Shown: positions 42,482 to 50,860 of the stretch, one piece after another
How the letters are laid out: the number at the start of each line of letters is the position of its first letter
Numbering within the stretch: position 1 is the first letter of the stretch
Source of the DNA: Lachnoclostridium sp.
Lineage (GTDB): Bacteria > Bacillota > Clostridia > Lachnospirales > Lachnospiraceae
Assembly (NCBI GenBank): GCA_021770065.1
Contig: JAETRR010000007.1
Coordinates: 17,645-81,644 of the forward strand
Direction: 5' to 3'
DNA length: 64,000 nucleotides
Translations under genes and position numbers: made by a program
Notes under the pieces: generated by a model
Database searches by the model: none
Seen by the model: the letters and a program-made list of their open reading frames with translations, nothing else
Told to the model about the DNA's origin: nothing

Positions 42482-43885
42482 ATGGGTAAGAGAAAAATAA
42501 ATGTTATATCTGCTGCATTAATATATATTGTTGGTTCGTTTTTTACGCAGGGGCTTCGTTTTATAACACTTCCCATATTTTCCAGAATGATGTCAACCTC
42601 TGATTTTGGATTATATTCCTCTTATGAGACATGGATTGCAATGCTCACTGTTATTATTGGTCTGCAGACAACCGCAAGTATTGCCAATGCATATGTTGAT
42701 TATGGACCGTTGAAGATAAGACAATTTGTATATTCGGTATCTCTGACAGGATTAATAAGCGGAAGCATTATTTGGGCAATACTGTTCCTTTTTCAAGGCC
42801 TTTTTACAGCTTTGTTTGAAATTTCATTCCTTTCACTTTCTCTTGGAATAATACAATGTATATTTACTTATTTTTTTACTATGTTAATCAGTGAATATAG
42901 AATGCTGGATCTTCCGGTTAAATACCTTGTTTTTTCCATAGGAAACTCAGTAATAAATGTTGGGCTTGCAATCGTCTTTCTTTATCACATGTCAAGTGAT
43001 AAATATACCGGAAGAATATATGCTTCCACATTAGCTTCATTCGTATGCGGAATAGCAGCAGTGATTATAATTATTAAGTCTGCTGATAAAAAGATATTTG
43101 ATCGAGAGTATATAAAATATGCCGTAAAATTATGTTCGCCGCTTATTTTTCATGCCTTTGCCGCTATTGTTCTTGGCAGATGTGACCAGATGATGCTGCT
43201 AAAAATGAAGTCATCTTCAGAATCAGGTATCTATAGTTACGGAAATAATTTTGCTCATATTATCTATGTGCTGTATACGGCTTGTAATCAAGCTTTTATA
43301 CCCTGGTATTATAAAAAGCTAAAAGAAAAGAAGCAGAGGGATGCCATTCGCTTGAGCAAATTGTACATGGTATTGTTTTCATGCGGCTTTTTGGTTTTTA
43401 TTTGTATACTCCCAGAAGTAATAACATTCATAAGTGCAGAAGAATATCGTAATGTAATCTATACAGCGCCAATTTTGTCAATGGGATTTTATATTAATTT
43501 TTTATATACATTTCCTGTTAATTACGAGTTTTATCAGAAAAAAACAAAATATATTGCTATGGGAACCGTTTTGGCAGCCTGTCTTAATGCAATATTTAAT
43601 TATTTTTTAATACCCTATTATGGCGGTGTCGGCGCTGCTGCTGCGACTGCATTGTCATATTTTGTTTTGTTTATAGTTCATCTTTTTGTTGCAAAAAAAA
43701 TAATAAAAGGGTATGAAATGCCTATGTATTTTTTTGTGATGATTAGCGGAGTGACATTTTTGGGTTTTTTGGCCGGATATATTGCCATAGGCTATTTTAT
43801 AGTTAGAATCATATGCGGAGCCATATGTTTATGTGGGGCTATTGTAACATTTTTATATATGAAAAAACAGATTTATAATCATTAG
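42482..43885 (+). CDS. wzx: Wzx-type polysaccharide flippase
   Basis: About 467 residues from ATG 42482 (AAGGGAAA upstream; the open frame from TTG 42467 adds five residues). Twelve to fourteen hydrophobic segments; the N-terminus AALIYIVGSFFTQGLRFITLPIFSRMMSTSDFGLYSSYETW is typical of MVF/PST flippases (G-F-x-x-x-P-x-x-t-R-x-l-s-x-x-d-f-G). It should move the undecaprenyl-linked repeat unit to the outer face of the membrane. Paired with the polymerase at 46298, it points to a Wzx/Wzy-dependent capsule. Confidence 0.9.
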   Translation: MGKRKINVISAALIYIVGSFFTQGLRFITLPIFSRMMSTSDFGLYSSYETWIAMLTVIIGLQTTASIANAYVDYGPLKIRQFVYSVSLTGLISGSIIWAILFLFQGLFTALFEISFLSLSLGIIQCIFTYFFTMLISEYRMLDLPVKYLVFSIGNSVINVGLAIVFLYHMSSDKYTGRIYASTLASFVCGIAAVIIIIKSADKKIFDREYIKYAVKLCSPLIFHAFAAIVLGRCDQMMLLKMKSSSESGIYSYGNNFAHIIYVLYTACNQAFIPWYYKKLKEKKQRDAIRLSKLYMVLFSCGFLVFICILPEVITFISAEEYRNVIYTAPILSMGFYINFLYTFPVNYEFYQKKTKYIAMGTVLAACLNAIFNYFLIPYYGGVGAAAATALSYFVLFIVHLFVAKKIIKGYEMPMYFFVMISGVTFLGFLAGYIAIGYFIVRIICGAICLCGAIVTFLYMKKQIYNH

Positions 43886-43898
43886 CAGGGAGGAAGAG

Positions 43899-44711
43899 AT
43901 GAAAATAGGTTTTGTTATTCCGTCAAGATTGAAATCAACAAGGTTACCAAGAAAGAATTTGATTCATCTGGGGTGTCAGACAGCATTAGAATGGGCAATT
44001 GAACGGGCTCAAAACGTTCAGTGTATAGATGAAGTTGTTGTTGCGACCACGCCGTTAAAATCAGATGCAGATATAACAAAAGTTTGTGCAAGTAAGGGAA
44101 TCCGGTATTTTCTTGGTGATCCGGTTGATGTATTGAAACGTATCAGAGATACAGCAGAGTATTTTGATTTTGATTTTGTGATAAATATTACACCGGATAA
44201 TACCTTGTTTTCTATGTATCTGATTGACTTAATGGCTAACAAAATAAGAGAAAACCCAAGTGCAGATTATTTAAAATTTAAGGATGTTATGTTGGGAACC
44301 GGCATTTATGCATTAAAAAAAGAAGCTTTGCAGACAGTATGTGAATTTAAGGAAATTATAGACACAGAAATTTGGGGGCCGCTTTTTTACGATAAATATT
44401 TCAATGTTATAGAAATGAAGGTTCCGCAGTTTTTACAGGCCGGTTATCGTTTGACAATGGATACACCGGAAGATTACAGGATGTTAAGAAAAATATATTC
44501 GGATTTAAAAATTACTTCTTCTAACTTGGTTGAGCTGGAAGAAGTAATTCATTATTTGGATTTGCATCCAGAAGTTGCTGCAATAAATTCAAATATTCGT
44601 CAGACAGCAATATCACAAGATGTAATAATGGATATAAAGCAATATTTTGAAAAAAATGAGAGAAACTTTTATAAAATAAGGGATAAGTATTATGGAGGAA
44701 GAAATGATTGA
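43899..44711 (+). CDS. Cytidylyltransferase family protein (SpsF/LegF-like)
   Basis: 270 residues. N-terminal IGFVIPSRLKSTRLPRKNLIHLG (about 3-25, in parts) is the pyrophosphorylase motif shared by KdsB, NeuA and SpsF; VVVATTPLKSD and NITPDNTLFSMYLID follow, the second with an N-T-P-D variant of the metal-binding Asp region. It most likely activates the nonulosonic acid to the CMP sugar; it is the only CMP-transferase candidate in the locus, so it may serve as LegF. The last 60 residues are a helical extension. It overlaps the next gene by 8 bp. Confidence 0.75.
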   Translation: MKIGFVIPSRLKSTRLPRKNLIHLGCQTALEWAIERAQNVQCIDEVVVATTPLKSDADITKVCASKGIRYFLGDPVDVLKRIRDTAEYFDFDFVINITPDNTLFSMYLIDLMANKIRENPSADYLKFKDVMLGTGIYALKKEALQTVCEFKEIIDTEIWGPLFYDKYFNVIEMKVPQFLQAGYRLTMDTPEDYRMLRKIYSDLKITSSNLVELEEVIHYLDLHPEVAAINSNIRQTAISQDVIMDIKQYFEKNERNFYKIRDKYYGGRND

Positions 44712-45726
44712 TTTAAAGGAGAGTGATCCATATTTAATAGCTGAGACGGCATATAGTTTTGAGGGCAGCGCTGAATATCTGATGAAGCAGACAATGGAGT
44801 TGCCGAAAGAGATAAAAGCAGTTAAATATCATATGTTGTTTAACATTGACGGATATATGGTAAGAAATCACAGCGTATATTCACTTTTATCAAACTGGAT
44901 AATTAATCGGGAGAACTGGAAAAAAATTATTCAATATGCAAAAAAGCAGGAACATGATGTTATTATTCTGGCTGATGATATAGAAACTATAAATTTTTTG
45001 GAAACTATTGAACAAATGGTGGATGGATTAGAAGTTCATGCAGCTTGTTTAAATGATAAAGATTTATTAAATAAAGCTATAAAGTTTGCAAAAACTTATA
45101 GTAAAACATTATTTGTTGGAATTAGCGGATTTGAAATACAGGAATTAACATCAATTGTTGAATATATTAGAAAAAAGGGTCTGAGGGACATTGTACTAAT
45201 GTATGGCTTTCAGAATTATCCGACACAAATAAGCGAAGTACGTTTGGCCAAAATTCCTGCGTTTGAAAAAATGTTTTCTTTACCTGTGGGGTATGCTGAT
45301 CATACAAAATATGATGATTCAAATAAAGAAAAATTAATTTTAGCAGCATATGCTTTAGGAGCAAAAATTCAAGAAATACATTATGTTGTTAAAGAAGGTG
45401 AGCAAAGGACAGACGCAGTAACTGCTGTATCAGCAGAAAGTCTTATGATGTTTTGGGATATACTGCAAAATGAAAAAGCCATGATTGGAGAAATAGATTA
45501 CAGATTAAACCGAGGAGAAAAGAGTTATTTAAATTTTCGAAAGGTTCCGGTATATAGAGCAGATTTTAGAAAAGGGCATATAGTCAGTTTAGAAGATATA
45601 AAGTTTATAAGAGTTGAAGTACCGAAGCGCCAGCATTTTTTTTCAGAGGAAGAAAAATATGTCGGATTAATCTTACAACATGATGTAATTAAGGATCAGG
45701 AAATAGTTGCTGATGATTTTATTTGA
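44704..45726 (+). CDS. Divergent NeuB-family synthase
   Basis: 340 residues from ATG 44704 (GGAGG 5 nt upstream; ATG 44692 is possible). NeuB-type TIM barrel: YLIAETAYSFEGSAEYLMKQ (about 10-29) stands where canonical enzymes have AEIGxNHxG; VKYHMLF replaces VKFQ; PVGYADHTKYD (about 196-206) matches the GLSDHT block. A C-terminal SAF/antifreeze-like domain follows (VPVYRADFRKGHIVSLEDIKFI). It condenses phosphoenolpyruvate with an acetamido sugar, or has shifted specificity. The canonical NeuB/LegI paralog is at 47444, so two synthases occur in one locus. The YhcH-like gene next to it supports a second nonulosonate-like module. Confidence 0.75.
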   Translation: MIDLKESDPYLIAETAYSFEGSAEYLMKQTMELPKEIKAVKYHMLFNIDGYMVRNHSVYSLLSNWIINRENWKKIIQYAKKQEHDVIILADDIETINFLETIEQMVDGLEVHAACLNDKDLLNKAIKFAKTYSKTLFVGISGFEIQELTSIVEYIRKKGLRDIVLMYGFQNYPTQISEVRLAKIPAFEKMFSLPVGYADHTKYDDSNKEKLILAAYALGAKIQEIHYVVKEGEQRTDAVTAVSAESLMMFWDILQNEKAMIGEIDYRLNRGEKSYLNFRKVPVYRADFRKGHIVSLEDIKFIRVEVPKRQHFFSEEEKYVGLILQHDVIKDQEIVADDFI

Positions 45727-45764
45727 GTTCATGGAAACTGTTCCTTATTTATTGGAGGAAAGGC

Positions 45765-46229
45765 ATGATTATAGGAAAACTTAATCAAACAGACCAGGTG
45801 AAATACTTATCGTATATAAAGGATTTAAAATTTGCCTTTGATTTTTTGAAAAGCGTCAATTTCCGGGAACTTCCATTAGGGAGAGTGGAAATATGCGGAA
45901 AAAGATTTTTTGGATACCATTCTGAATTCCAAACAAAACCTCTTAATGAAGCTATATGGGAAGGGCACAAAAAATATATTGATTTGCAATTTGTAATTGA
46001 AGGAAGAGAATGGTTAGGTATTACAGATATATCAAACATGCAAATTACGCAGGATTATAATAATGAGACTGACGCAGTTTTGGGTTTATCAGACAGCAAA
46101 GAAGGATTTGAGTTAAATGAGGGAATGTTCGCAGTTTTATTTCCAGATGAGGCTCATGCTCCAGGGATTTTTAGAGATACTCCACAGAATGTTCATAAAA
46201 TAGTTTTGAAGATTCCGTTGGAAATATGA
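45765..46229 (+). CDS. YhcH/YjgK/YiaL family sugar anomerase-like protein
   Basis: 154 residues from ATG 45765 (GGAGGAAAGG upstream), typical for the family. Cupin-like fold with metal ligands in HKKYIDLQFVIEG (about 63-75), the conserved H-x(4)-D-x-Q-x-x-x-x-G motif, and FPDEAHAPGI (about 125-134). E. coli YhcH (NanQ) opens/epimerises the anomers of sialic acid. In this nonulosonate locus it may act on legionaminic acid or its relative. Uncommon in capsule clusters. Confidence 0.85.
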   Translation: MIIGKLNQTDQVKYLSYIKDLKFAFDFLKSVNFRELPLGRVEICGKRFFGYHSEFQTKPLNEAIWEGHKKYIDLQFVIEGREWLGITDISNMQITQDYNNETDAVLGLSDSKEGFELNEGMFAVLFPDEAHAPGIFRDTPQNVHKIVLKIPLEI

Positions 46230-46297
46230 AATATTGAAAAATAGTCTATTAAAAGAATGACTGATGGTATAAACCTGTTTTAGGAGAGTATTTAGTG

Positions 46298-47440
46298 ATG
46301 AAGCAGCAGATAAAGGATATGCGATTAGTAGTTTTACCGTTAATTCCGCTTATTGATATGATGTTTATTAAAAAATATGCATTTATATCTACAATAATAT
46401 ATATTTTGATTATATTGATATATTCAAAAGATGTGATTAAGCGAACAAACATAATTGTACTTGCCTTTTTTCTTATTCAGTTATTTGCTCTCTGCATATC
46501 ATTATTTTCAACGGAAATCAAAATAGAACATTGGATGTTTATATTAACTTTATGGACATTTACTGTGTTGGCATTTGAGCTTGGAAATAATATAGAACAG
46601 AATATTTCGGCTATAATAAAATTCGTATATAGCTATTTTGGATTAAATACAGCTATCTTTTTATGGAGATTCGTGTTGTATGGGTTAGACCTAGGGCGTT
46701 TAAGAGGCGGTATATCAATATACGGAGGCAATACAGCTCATTTTATTTATCTTGAAGTTTTATATATATTAAAAACACATAACAGTCATCAAAAGGATTA
46801 TTTTAGGATCTTAACTATATCACTTATAAATGCGTTTTTGTATGTTAGTAAGGGAGCAATTCTGATAACGGTGGCCTGGGTAATACTTGATATTATTCAT
46901 CAGAAAAAGACAAAAATATTATCAATTAGGCGCGTTTCAGCTGCGGTTGTATTGTTGACTGCATTATTAAATATGGTGCCGGATGGCTTTTTCAGTTATT
47001 TTGAAAGACGATTTGACCAATGGTTCAGCTTATATAAAAATACCGGAAGCCTAATGGGAACAAGAGGAAAAATCTTGGATTTTACAATTGATTTTTTAAA
47101 TAAACATTCGTATGCATGGTATTTAGGAATTGGCCCGATGAATTTTAGGATGATTAATCCATGGCAGTATACAAATACACATAATTTGTTTTTTGATATT
47201 ATAATAGATTCGGGCTTAATAGGGCTGGTTTTGTTTTTAGCCATTATATTTCAAGTTATTATTTTTGATAAACAGAAGAGCTATTTTATTCTTTGCATTA
47301 TCTATGCAGTATTTGAGGGGGTAGCTCTGTTTGTTATAAAACCGGAAGACTGCATTATGGTAGGATTTGCATTTATGTTTCTGATAATAATATATCAAGA
47401 TTGTATAGAAACAAAGCATAGAAAGGCATGTATGAGGTGA
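46298..47440 (+). CDS. wzy: O-antigen/capsule polymerase (Wzy-like)
   Basis: About 380 residues from ATG 46298 (AGGAGAG 9 nt upstream; a GTG sits one codon earlier). Ten to eleven hydrophobic segments with a periplasm-type loop holding SLMGTRGKILDFTIDFLNKHSYAWYLGIGPMNFR (parts, about 248-280) and NTHNLFFDIIIDSGLIGLVLF; the N-T-H-N motif is that of the Wzy_C/O-antigen ligase family. It should link repeat units on the outer membrane face. Sequence conservation in Wzy is low, so the call rests on topology, this motif and neighbouring Wzx. Confidence 0.8.
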   Translation: MKQQIKDMRLVVLPLIPLIDMMFIKKYAFISTIIYILIILIYSKDVIKRTNIIVLAFFLIQLFALCISLFSTEIKIEHWMFILTLWTFTVLAFELGNNIEQNISAIIKFVYSYFGLNTAIFLWRFVLYGLDLGRLRGGISIYGGNTAHFIYLEVLYILKTHNSHQKDYFRILTISLINAFLYVSKGAILITVAWVILDIIHQKKTKILSIRRVSAAVVLLTALLNMVPDGFFSYFERRFDQWFSLYKNTGSLMGTRGKILDFTIDFLNKHSYAWYLGIGPMNFRMINPWQYTNTHNLFFDIIIDSGLIGLVLFLAIIFQVIIFDKQKSYFILCIIYAVFEGVALFVIKPEDCIMVGFAFMFLIIIYQDCIETKHRKACMR

Positions 47441-47443
47441 AAA

Positions 47444-48472
47444 ATGCAGAAAGTTAAGATCGTTGCAGAGATAGGCTGTAATCATAATGGGAATATTACC
47501 TTGGCAAAGCAATTAATGGAACTAGCAAAGGCTTCGGGCGCTGACGCAGTTAAATTTCAAAGTTTTATTCCAGAAAATCTTGTATCAAGATATGCGCCTA
47601 AGGCTAATTATCAGAAGGCAGAAGAGCCAGGTGATTCACAACTTGATATGCTGCGCGGATTAGCTTTAAATGAACAAGAATACTTGGAATTAGTGGATTA
47701 TGCTAAAAATATTGATATAGAAATTTTTTCTACAGCTTTTGATGATATTTCACTTGTTTTTTTACAGGAGATCGGTCAATCCATGTGGAAAATTCCTTCG
47801 GGGGAAATCAATAATCTGCCTTTTCTGGAAAAGATAAGTAATATTGAATGTGCAGAAAAGGAAATTATTTTATCAACTGGAATGTCTACAATAGAAGAGA
47901 TTGAATTTGCTGTTAAAATTTTATCCCATAGTAAAAATACAAAATTTTCAATTCTGCACTGCAATACTCAATATCCAACAAAGCCTGAGGACATGAATTT
48001 ACGGGTTTTGTCTAGTTTGCAGTCACTTGCACCCGGATGGCAAATTGGTTTATCCGATCATTCGGAAGGTATTACTGCTGCGTTAGTTGCTGTAGGATTA
48101 GGCGCAAAGTTTATTGAAAAGCATTTTACATTAGATAGAAGTCTGCCGGGACCGGATCATAAGGCATCTATAACTCCAAAAGAATTAAAAGTATTATGTG
48201 ATAATATTCGAATAGCAGAAATAATGCTTGGAACATCAGATAAACACGTGACAGCTTCAGAAAAAGAAAACATATTAGCTGCCAGAAAGTCCATTGTGGC
48301 TAAAAAGAGGATTCGGAAAGGAGAAATATTTTCAGAAGAGAATATTGTATGCAAACGGCCGGGAAATGGGATTTCACCTATGTTTTGGTATAAACTTATT
48401 GGGTTAAAAGCGGAAAAAGATTTCTATGAAGATGAGTTAATTAGTTATCATGGTATAAATTGGAATAACTAA
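47444..48472 (+). CDS. legI: N,N'-diacetyllegionaminate synthase (LegI/NeuB family)
   Basis: 342 residues, usual length. Canonical motifs: VAEIGCNHNGNITLAKQLM (about 6-24), ADAVKFQSFIPENLVSRYAPKA, PSGEINNLPFLE and GLSDHSEGITAALVAVGLGAKFIEKHFTLDR (about 198-228), with a C-terminal SAF domain (KSIVAKKRIRKGEIFSEENI). It condenses PEP with the LegG product to give legionaminic acid. It is the last gene before switch 2, only 3 bp after wzy. Divergent second copy at 44704. Confidence 0.93.
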   Translation: MQKVKIVAEIGCNHNGNITLAKQLMELAKASGADAVKFQSFIPENLVSRYAPKANYQKAEEPGDSQLDMLRGLALNEQEYLELVDYAKNIDIEIFSTAFDDISLVFLQEIGQSMWKIPSGEINNLPFLEKISNIECAEKEIILSTGMSTIEEIEFAVKILSHSKNTKFSILHCNTQYPTKPEDMNLRVLSSLQSLAPGWQIGLSDHSEGITAALVAVGLGAKFIEKHFTLDRSLPGPDHKASITPKELKVLCDNIRIAEIMLGTSDKHVTASEKENILAARKSIVAKKRIRKGEIFSEENIVCKRPGNGISPMFWYKLIGLKAEKDFYEDELISYHGINWNN

Positions 48473-48488
48473 TTTATTGGTTGCTTTT

Positions 48489-48513
48489 TTCGTAGAGGAA
48501 CTTACTCTACGAA
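48489..48513 (-). repeat. Switch 2 left recombination site
   Basis: TTCGTAGAG-GAACTTA-CTCTACGAA. Same 9-bp arms as the switch 1 sites but another 7-bp centre. Its exact reverse complement is at 48668-48692. It starts 17 bp after the legI stop. Confidence 0.85.
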
Positions 48514-48669
48514 AAATTTAATTATTAAATGGGGAATAATGGATTTTTATATAATCATTTGGAATATAATCTCGAACTTTAAAGATAAAAATCTTAATGA
48601 CTAATGAAGTAAATATAGAATTTTTATGAATATTTTTAAATGAAATCTGTATTAATAACACTTTTCATT
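48512..48669. mobile_element. Switch 2: putative invertible promoter segment (158 bp)
   Basis: Very AT-rich, no gene, between inverted 25-bp sites and directly upstream of the membrane protein gene at 48740. Plus-strand promoter-like elements are ATGAAT (48626-48631) with TATTAA (48650-48655) at 18 bp, and two TATAAT hexamers at 48550-48555 and 48565-48570 without good -35 boxes. The best candidates all face right, so this switch may be ON. Promoter quality is weaker than in switch 1. Confidence 0.7.
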
Positions 48670-48692
48670 CGTAGAGTAAGTTCCTCTACGAA
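48668..48692 (+). repeat. Switch 2 right recombination site
   Basis: TTCGTAGAG-TAAGTTC-CTCTACGAA, the reverse complement of the left site. Followed by T6 on the plus strand, so in RNA form it could also act as an intrinsic terminator in front of the gene at 48740. Confidence 0.85.
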
Positions 48693-48739
48693 TTTTTTGT
48701 GAAAATTAGATTCATATTTACTTAGGAGTGCTATGTAAT

Positions 48740-50857
48740 ATGTTAAAAAAGGTTACTGAATTTATACAAAATAAGAATAATAAATATGCTTTAATATGTA
48801 TAACGCTAATAATAGCTGTATATTGTTTAAGCATGTTTTTTATGTTTAATATATCGTTAGATATAATATTTCGCTTTATATTATTAAATATTTTATCTGT
48901 TTTTTTACCTGGATTAGTTATTACAAATAAGCTAAATATAGTCTGTTCCAGAATTACTCGTATATTCTATTCATATGCAGCAGGATATGCATTTATTATT
49001 TTAGAATATTTTTTAGGAGAAATTTTTAATCGGAGGATTTCATTTGGGTTTATTAATCTTATTACAATAATATATTCTGTTATATATTTAATTTTAAACC
49101 GAAGTAACAAATTCAATAATTTAATTTATGATAATAATAGCAGGAGTGATATATTCTTTTTTTTCCTTTTTTTGGTATTCAGTGTATTTGCATATTCTGC
49201 TAATTATCTTAGTCCGGATGTATATGGAGCGTTTAATACTTCCAGAGATATGCAGTTTTGGGTTAATAATACGGCAGCGCTAAAAATATCATTTCCTCCT
49301 TCTAATTTATATATGCAAGGGAATGCTTTAAATTATCACTATTTTTCCAATATACCTATTGCCTTTTTGAGCATTGTGTACGGAATTGATATTTTTACCC
49401 TGTCATTTCCCCTATATTCTTTAACTAAAGCATTTTTAATGGTAGGTGCTGTTCACTTTTTGTTAAACACGATAGGGGCAGAAAAAAGACTAAAAATTGC
49501 TGGTTATATAATAGTACTTTTTACAACAGGCGTGGAGAATATTGTATTTGTTACATTTTTGCATCACACGCTATTGTCTCCTTTTGGGTTTGATATCAGC
49601 TATGCATACGGTATTTACTTTGTTTCTTTATTCATACATCAATGGGAAAAAGAAAAGTTTGACAGGGATCTATTTTTACAAATAATTTTGTTCTGGTGTG
49701 TATGTGTAGGCGCAAAAGGGCCTGTTGGAACTGTGCTGCTTTTGTTTCCTGCTTTGCTCTGTTTGTTTTGGCTTGTCAGAAAGCAATGGCGGCTGGCATT
49801 TGGTTATGGCCTGTCTGTTCTGTTGATTTATTTGATTATATGCAAATACTGCATAGAGATGTTTTCTGTTTTGGATGGGAGCTCTTCCTGGCAATTGACT
49901 GGAATTTATACATTTGATGACTGGCGGTTATTCTCTTCTGTAAATAGCCAGTTTTTAAAGCCCTTTATATGGTTGGGAGAAAGAAATGCATTATTTGCAA
50001 TCATAATAAAGTGTTTTTTTGTTAATCCAATGATTATGTGGCTTGGAGCTGTTTCTTTTTTGCTGATGTGTGTGAAATTTTTAAAAAAACGATTTGATGT
50101 TTACCGTTTTTATTTGGCATTTGCGCTTATATCAACAGGAATTTTCGGATTTTTTTTATGGGCAATTGTTAATACGGGAGGACATAGCGAAATGTATTTT
50201 GCTATGGGAGGGATGATTCCTTTATATGCCTTGATTTTTTATTTTTTTGTATTAGTGGAGAAATTAGAGGGCAGGTTTATACCCATTAAAACCAGAGCAA
50301 GAGAGGGTATAAAAGCAATTGGGCTGGTATGTATGCTGTGCTCTATATATTTCTATTTATTTTATTCGTATGAGGGAGCAGGAGCTATTTCCGCTGCAAT
50401 ACATGGAGTAAATGTATTAATAAATTCCAGTGAAGAAGAAATACGAAATACAGGAAAAAATGGAATAAGAAAATCCGATACAGATGCCTTGAAATGGATT
50501 CGTGACAACACACCTTTAGATTCCATAGTCCTAAGCGACAAAGCAGTGATTACAGAGAACACCCATTATTACTTATATGGGCTGTTCTGCGAAAGACAGC
50601 AGTATCTGGAAGGCACGGATATGTTAGTGCTCGCAGGCGAAGATGTACAAAATGAAATACAGCGGAGAAAGGATTTAATATCAGATATATACAACAATGG
50701 CGGAATTGAGAAAGCCAGGGAAGAGGGAGTGGACTATATTGTACAGACAAAAGATATTACACCGGGATTTATTTATGATCCGGATGAACTGATTCTGGTC
50801 ACAAGTACGGAAACAATGAATATCTATCAAGTTAGGAATTCAACGGGTGGAGAATGA
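48740..50857 (+). CDS. Large multi-span membrane protein, putative GT-C glycosyltransferase
   Basis: About 705 residues from ATG 48740 (AGGAGTG about 9 nt upstream). Roughly the first 530 residues have a dozen or more membrane helices. A loop with SRDMQFWVNNTAALKISFPPSNLYMQGNALNYHY (about 160-195, in parts) resembles the first external loop of GT-C enzymes. The C-terminal 150 residues are soluble and start with TDALKWIRDNTPLDSIVLSD (about 578-597), a phrase typical of bacterial GT-C/YfhO-like proteins. It may move a sugar from a polyprenyl phosphate donor on to the polymer outside. First gene after switch 2, so its expression should follow the switch. Confidence 0.65.
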   Translation: MLKKVTEFIQNKNNKYALICITLIIAVYCLSMFFMFNISLDIIFRFILLNILSVFLPGLVITNKLNIVCSRITRIFYSYAAGYAFIILEYFLGEIFNRRISFGFINLITIIYSVIYLILNRSNKFNNLIYDNNSRSDIFFFFLFLVFSVFAYSANYLSPDVYGAFNTSRDMQFWVNNTAALKISFPPSNLYMQGNALNYHYFSNIPIAFLSIVYGIDIFTLSFPLYSLTKAFLMVGAVHFLLNTIGAEKRLKIAGYIIVLFTTGVENIVFVTFLHHTLLSPFGFDISYAYGIYFVSLFIHQWEKEKFDRDLFLQIILFWCVCVGAKGPVGTVLLLFPALLCLFWLVRKQWRLAFGYGLSVLLIYLIICKYCIEMFSVLDGSSSWQLTGIYTFDDWRLFSSVNSQFLKPFIWLGERNALFAIIIKCFFVNPMIMWLGAVSFLLMCVKFLKKRFDVYRFYLAFALISTGIFGFFLWAIVNTGGHSEMYFAMGGMIPLYALIFYFFVLVEKLEGRFIPIKTRAREGIKAIGLVCMLCSIYFYLFYSYEGAGAISAAIHGVNVLINSSEEEIRNTGKNGIRKSDTDALKWIRDNTPLDSIVLSDKAVITENTHYYLYGLFCERQQYLEGTDMLVLAGEDVQNEIQRRKDLISDIYNNGGIEKAREEGVDYIVQTKDITPGFIYDPDELILVTSTETMNIYQVRNSTGGE

Positions 50858-50860
50858 TAA

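Noticed and set aside
27099..48692. The four TTCGTAGAG sites as ordinary intrinsic terminators
   Set aside because: Exact 25-bp identity within each pair including an asymmetric centre, with inverted order, is not expected for terminators, and only one of four is followed by a T run.
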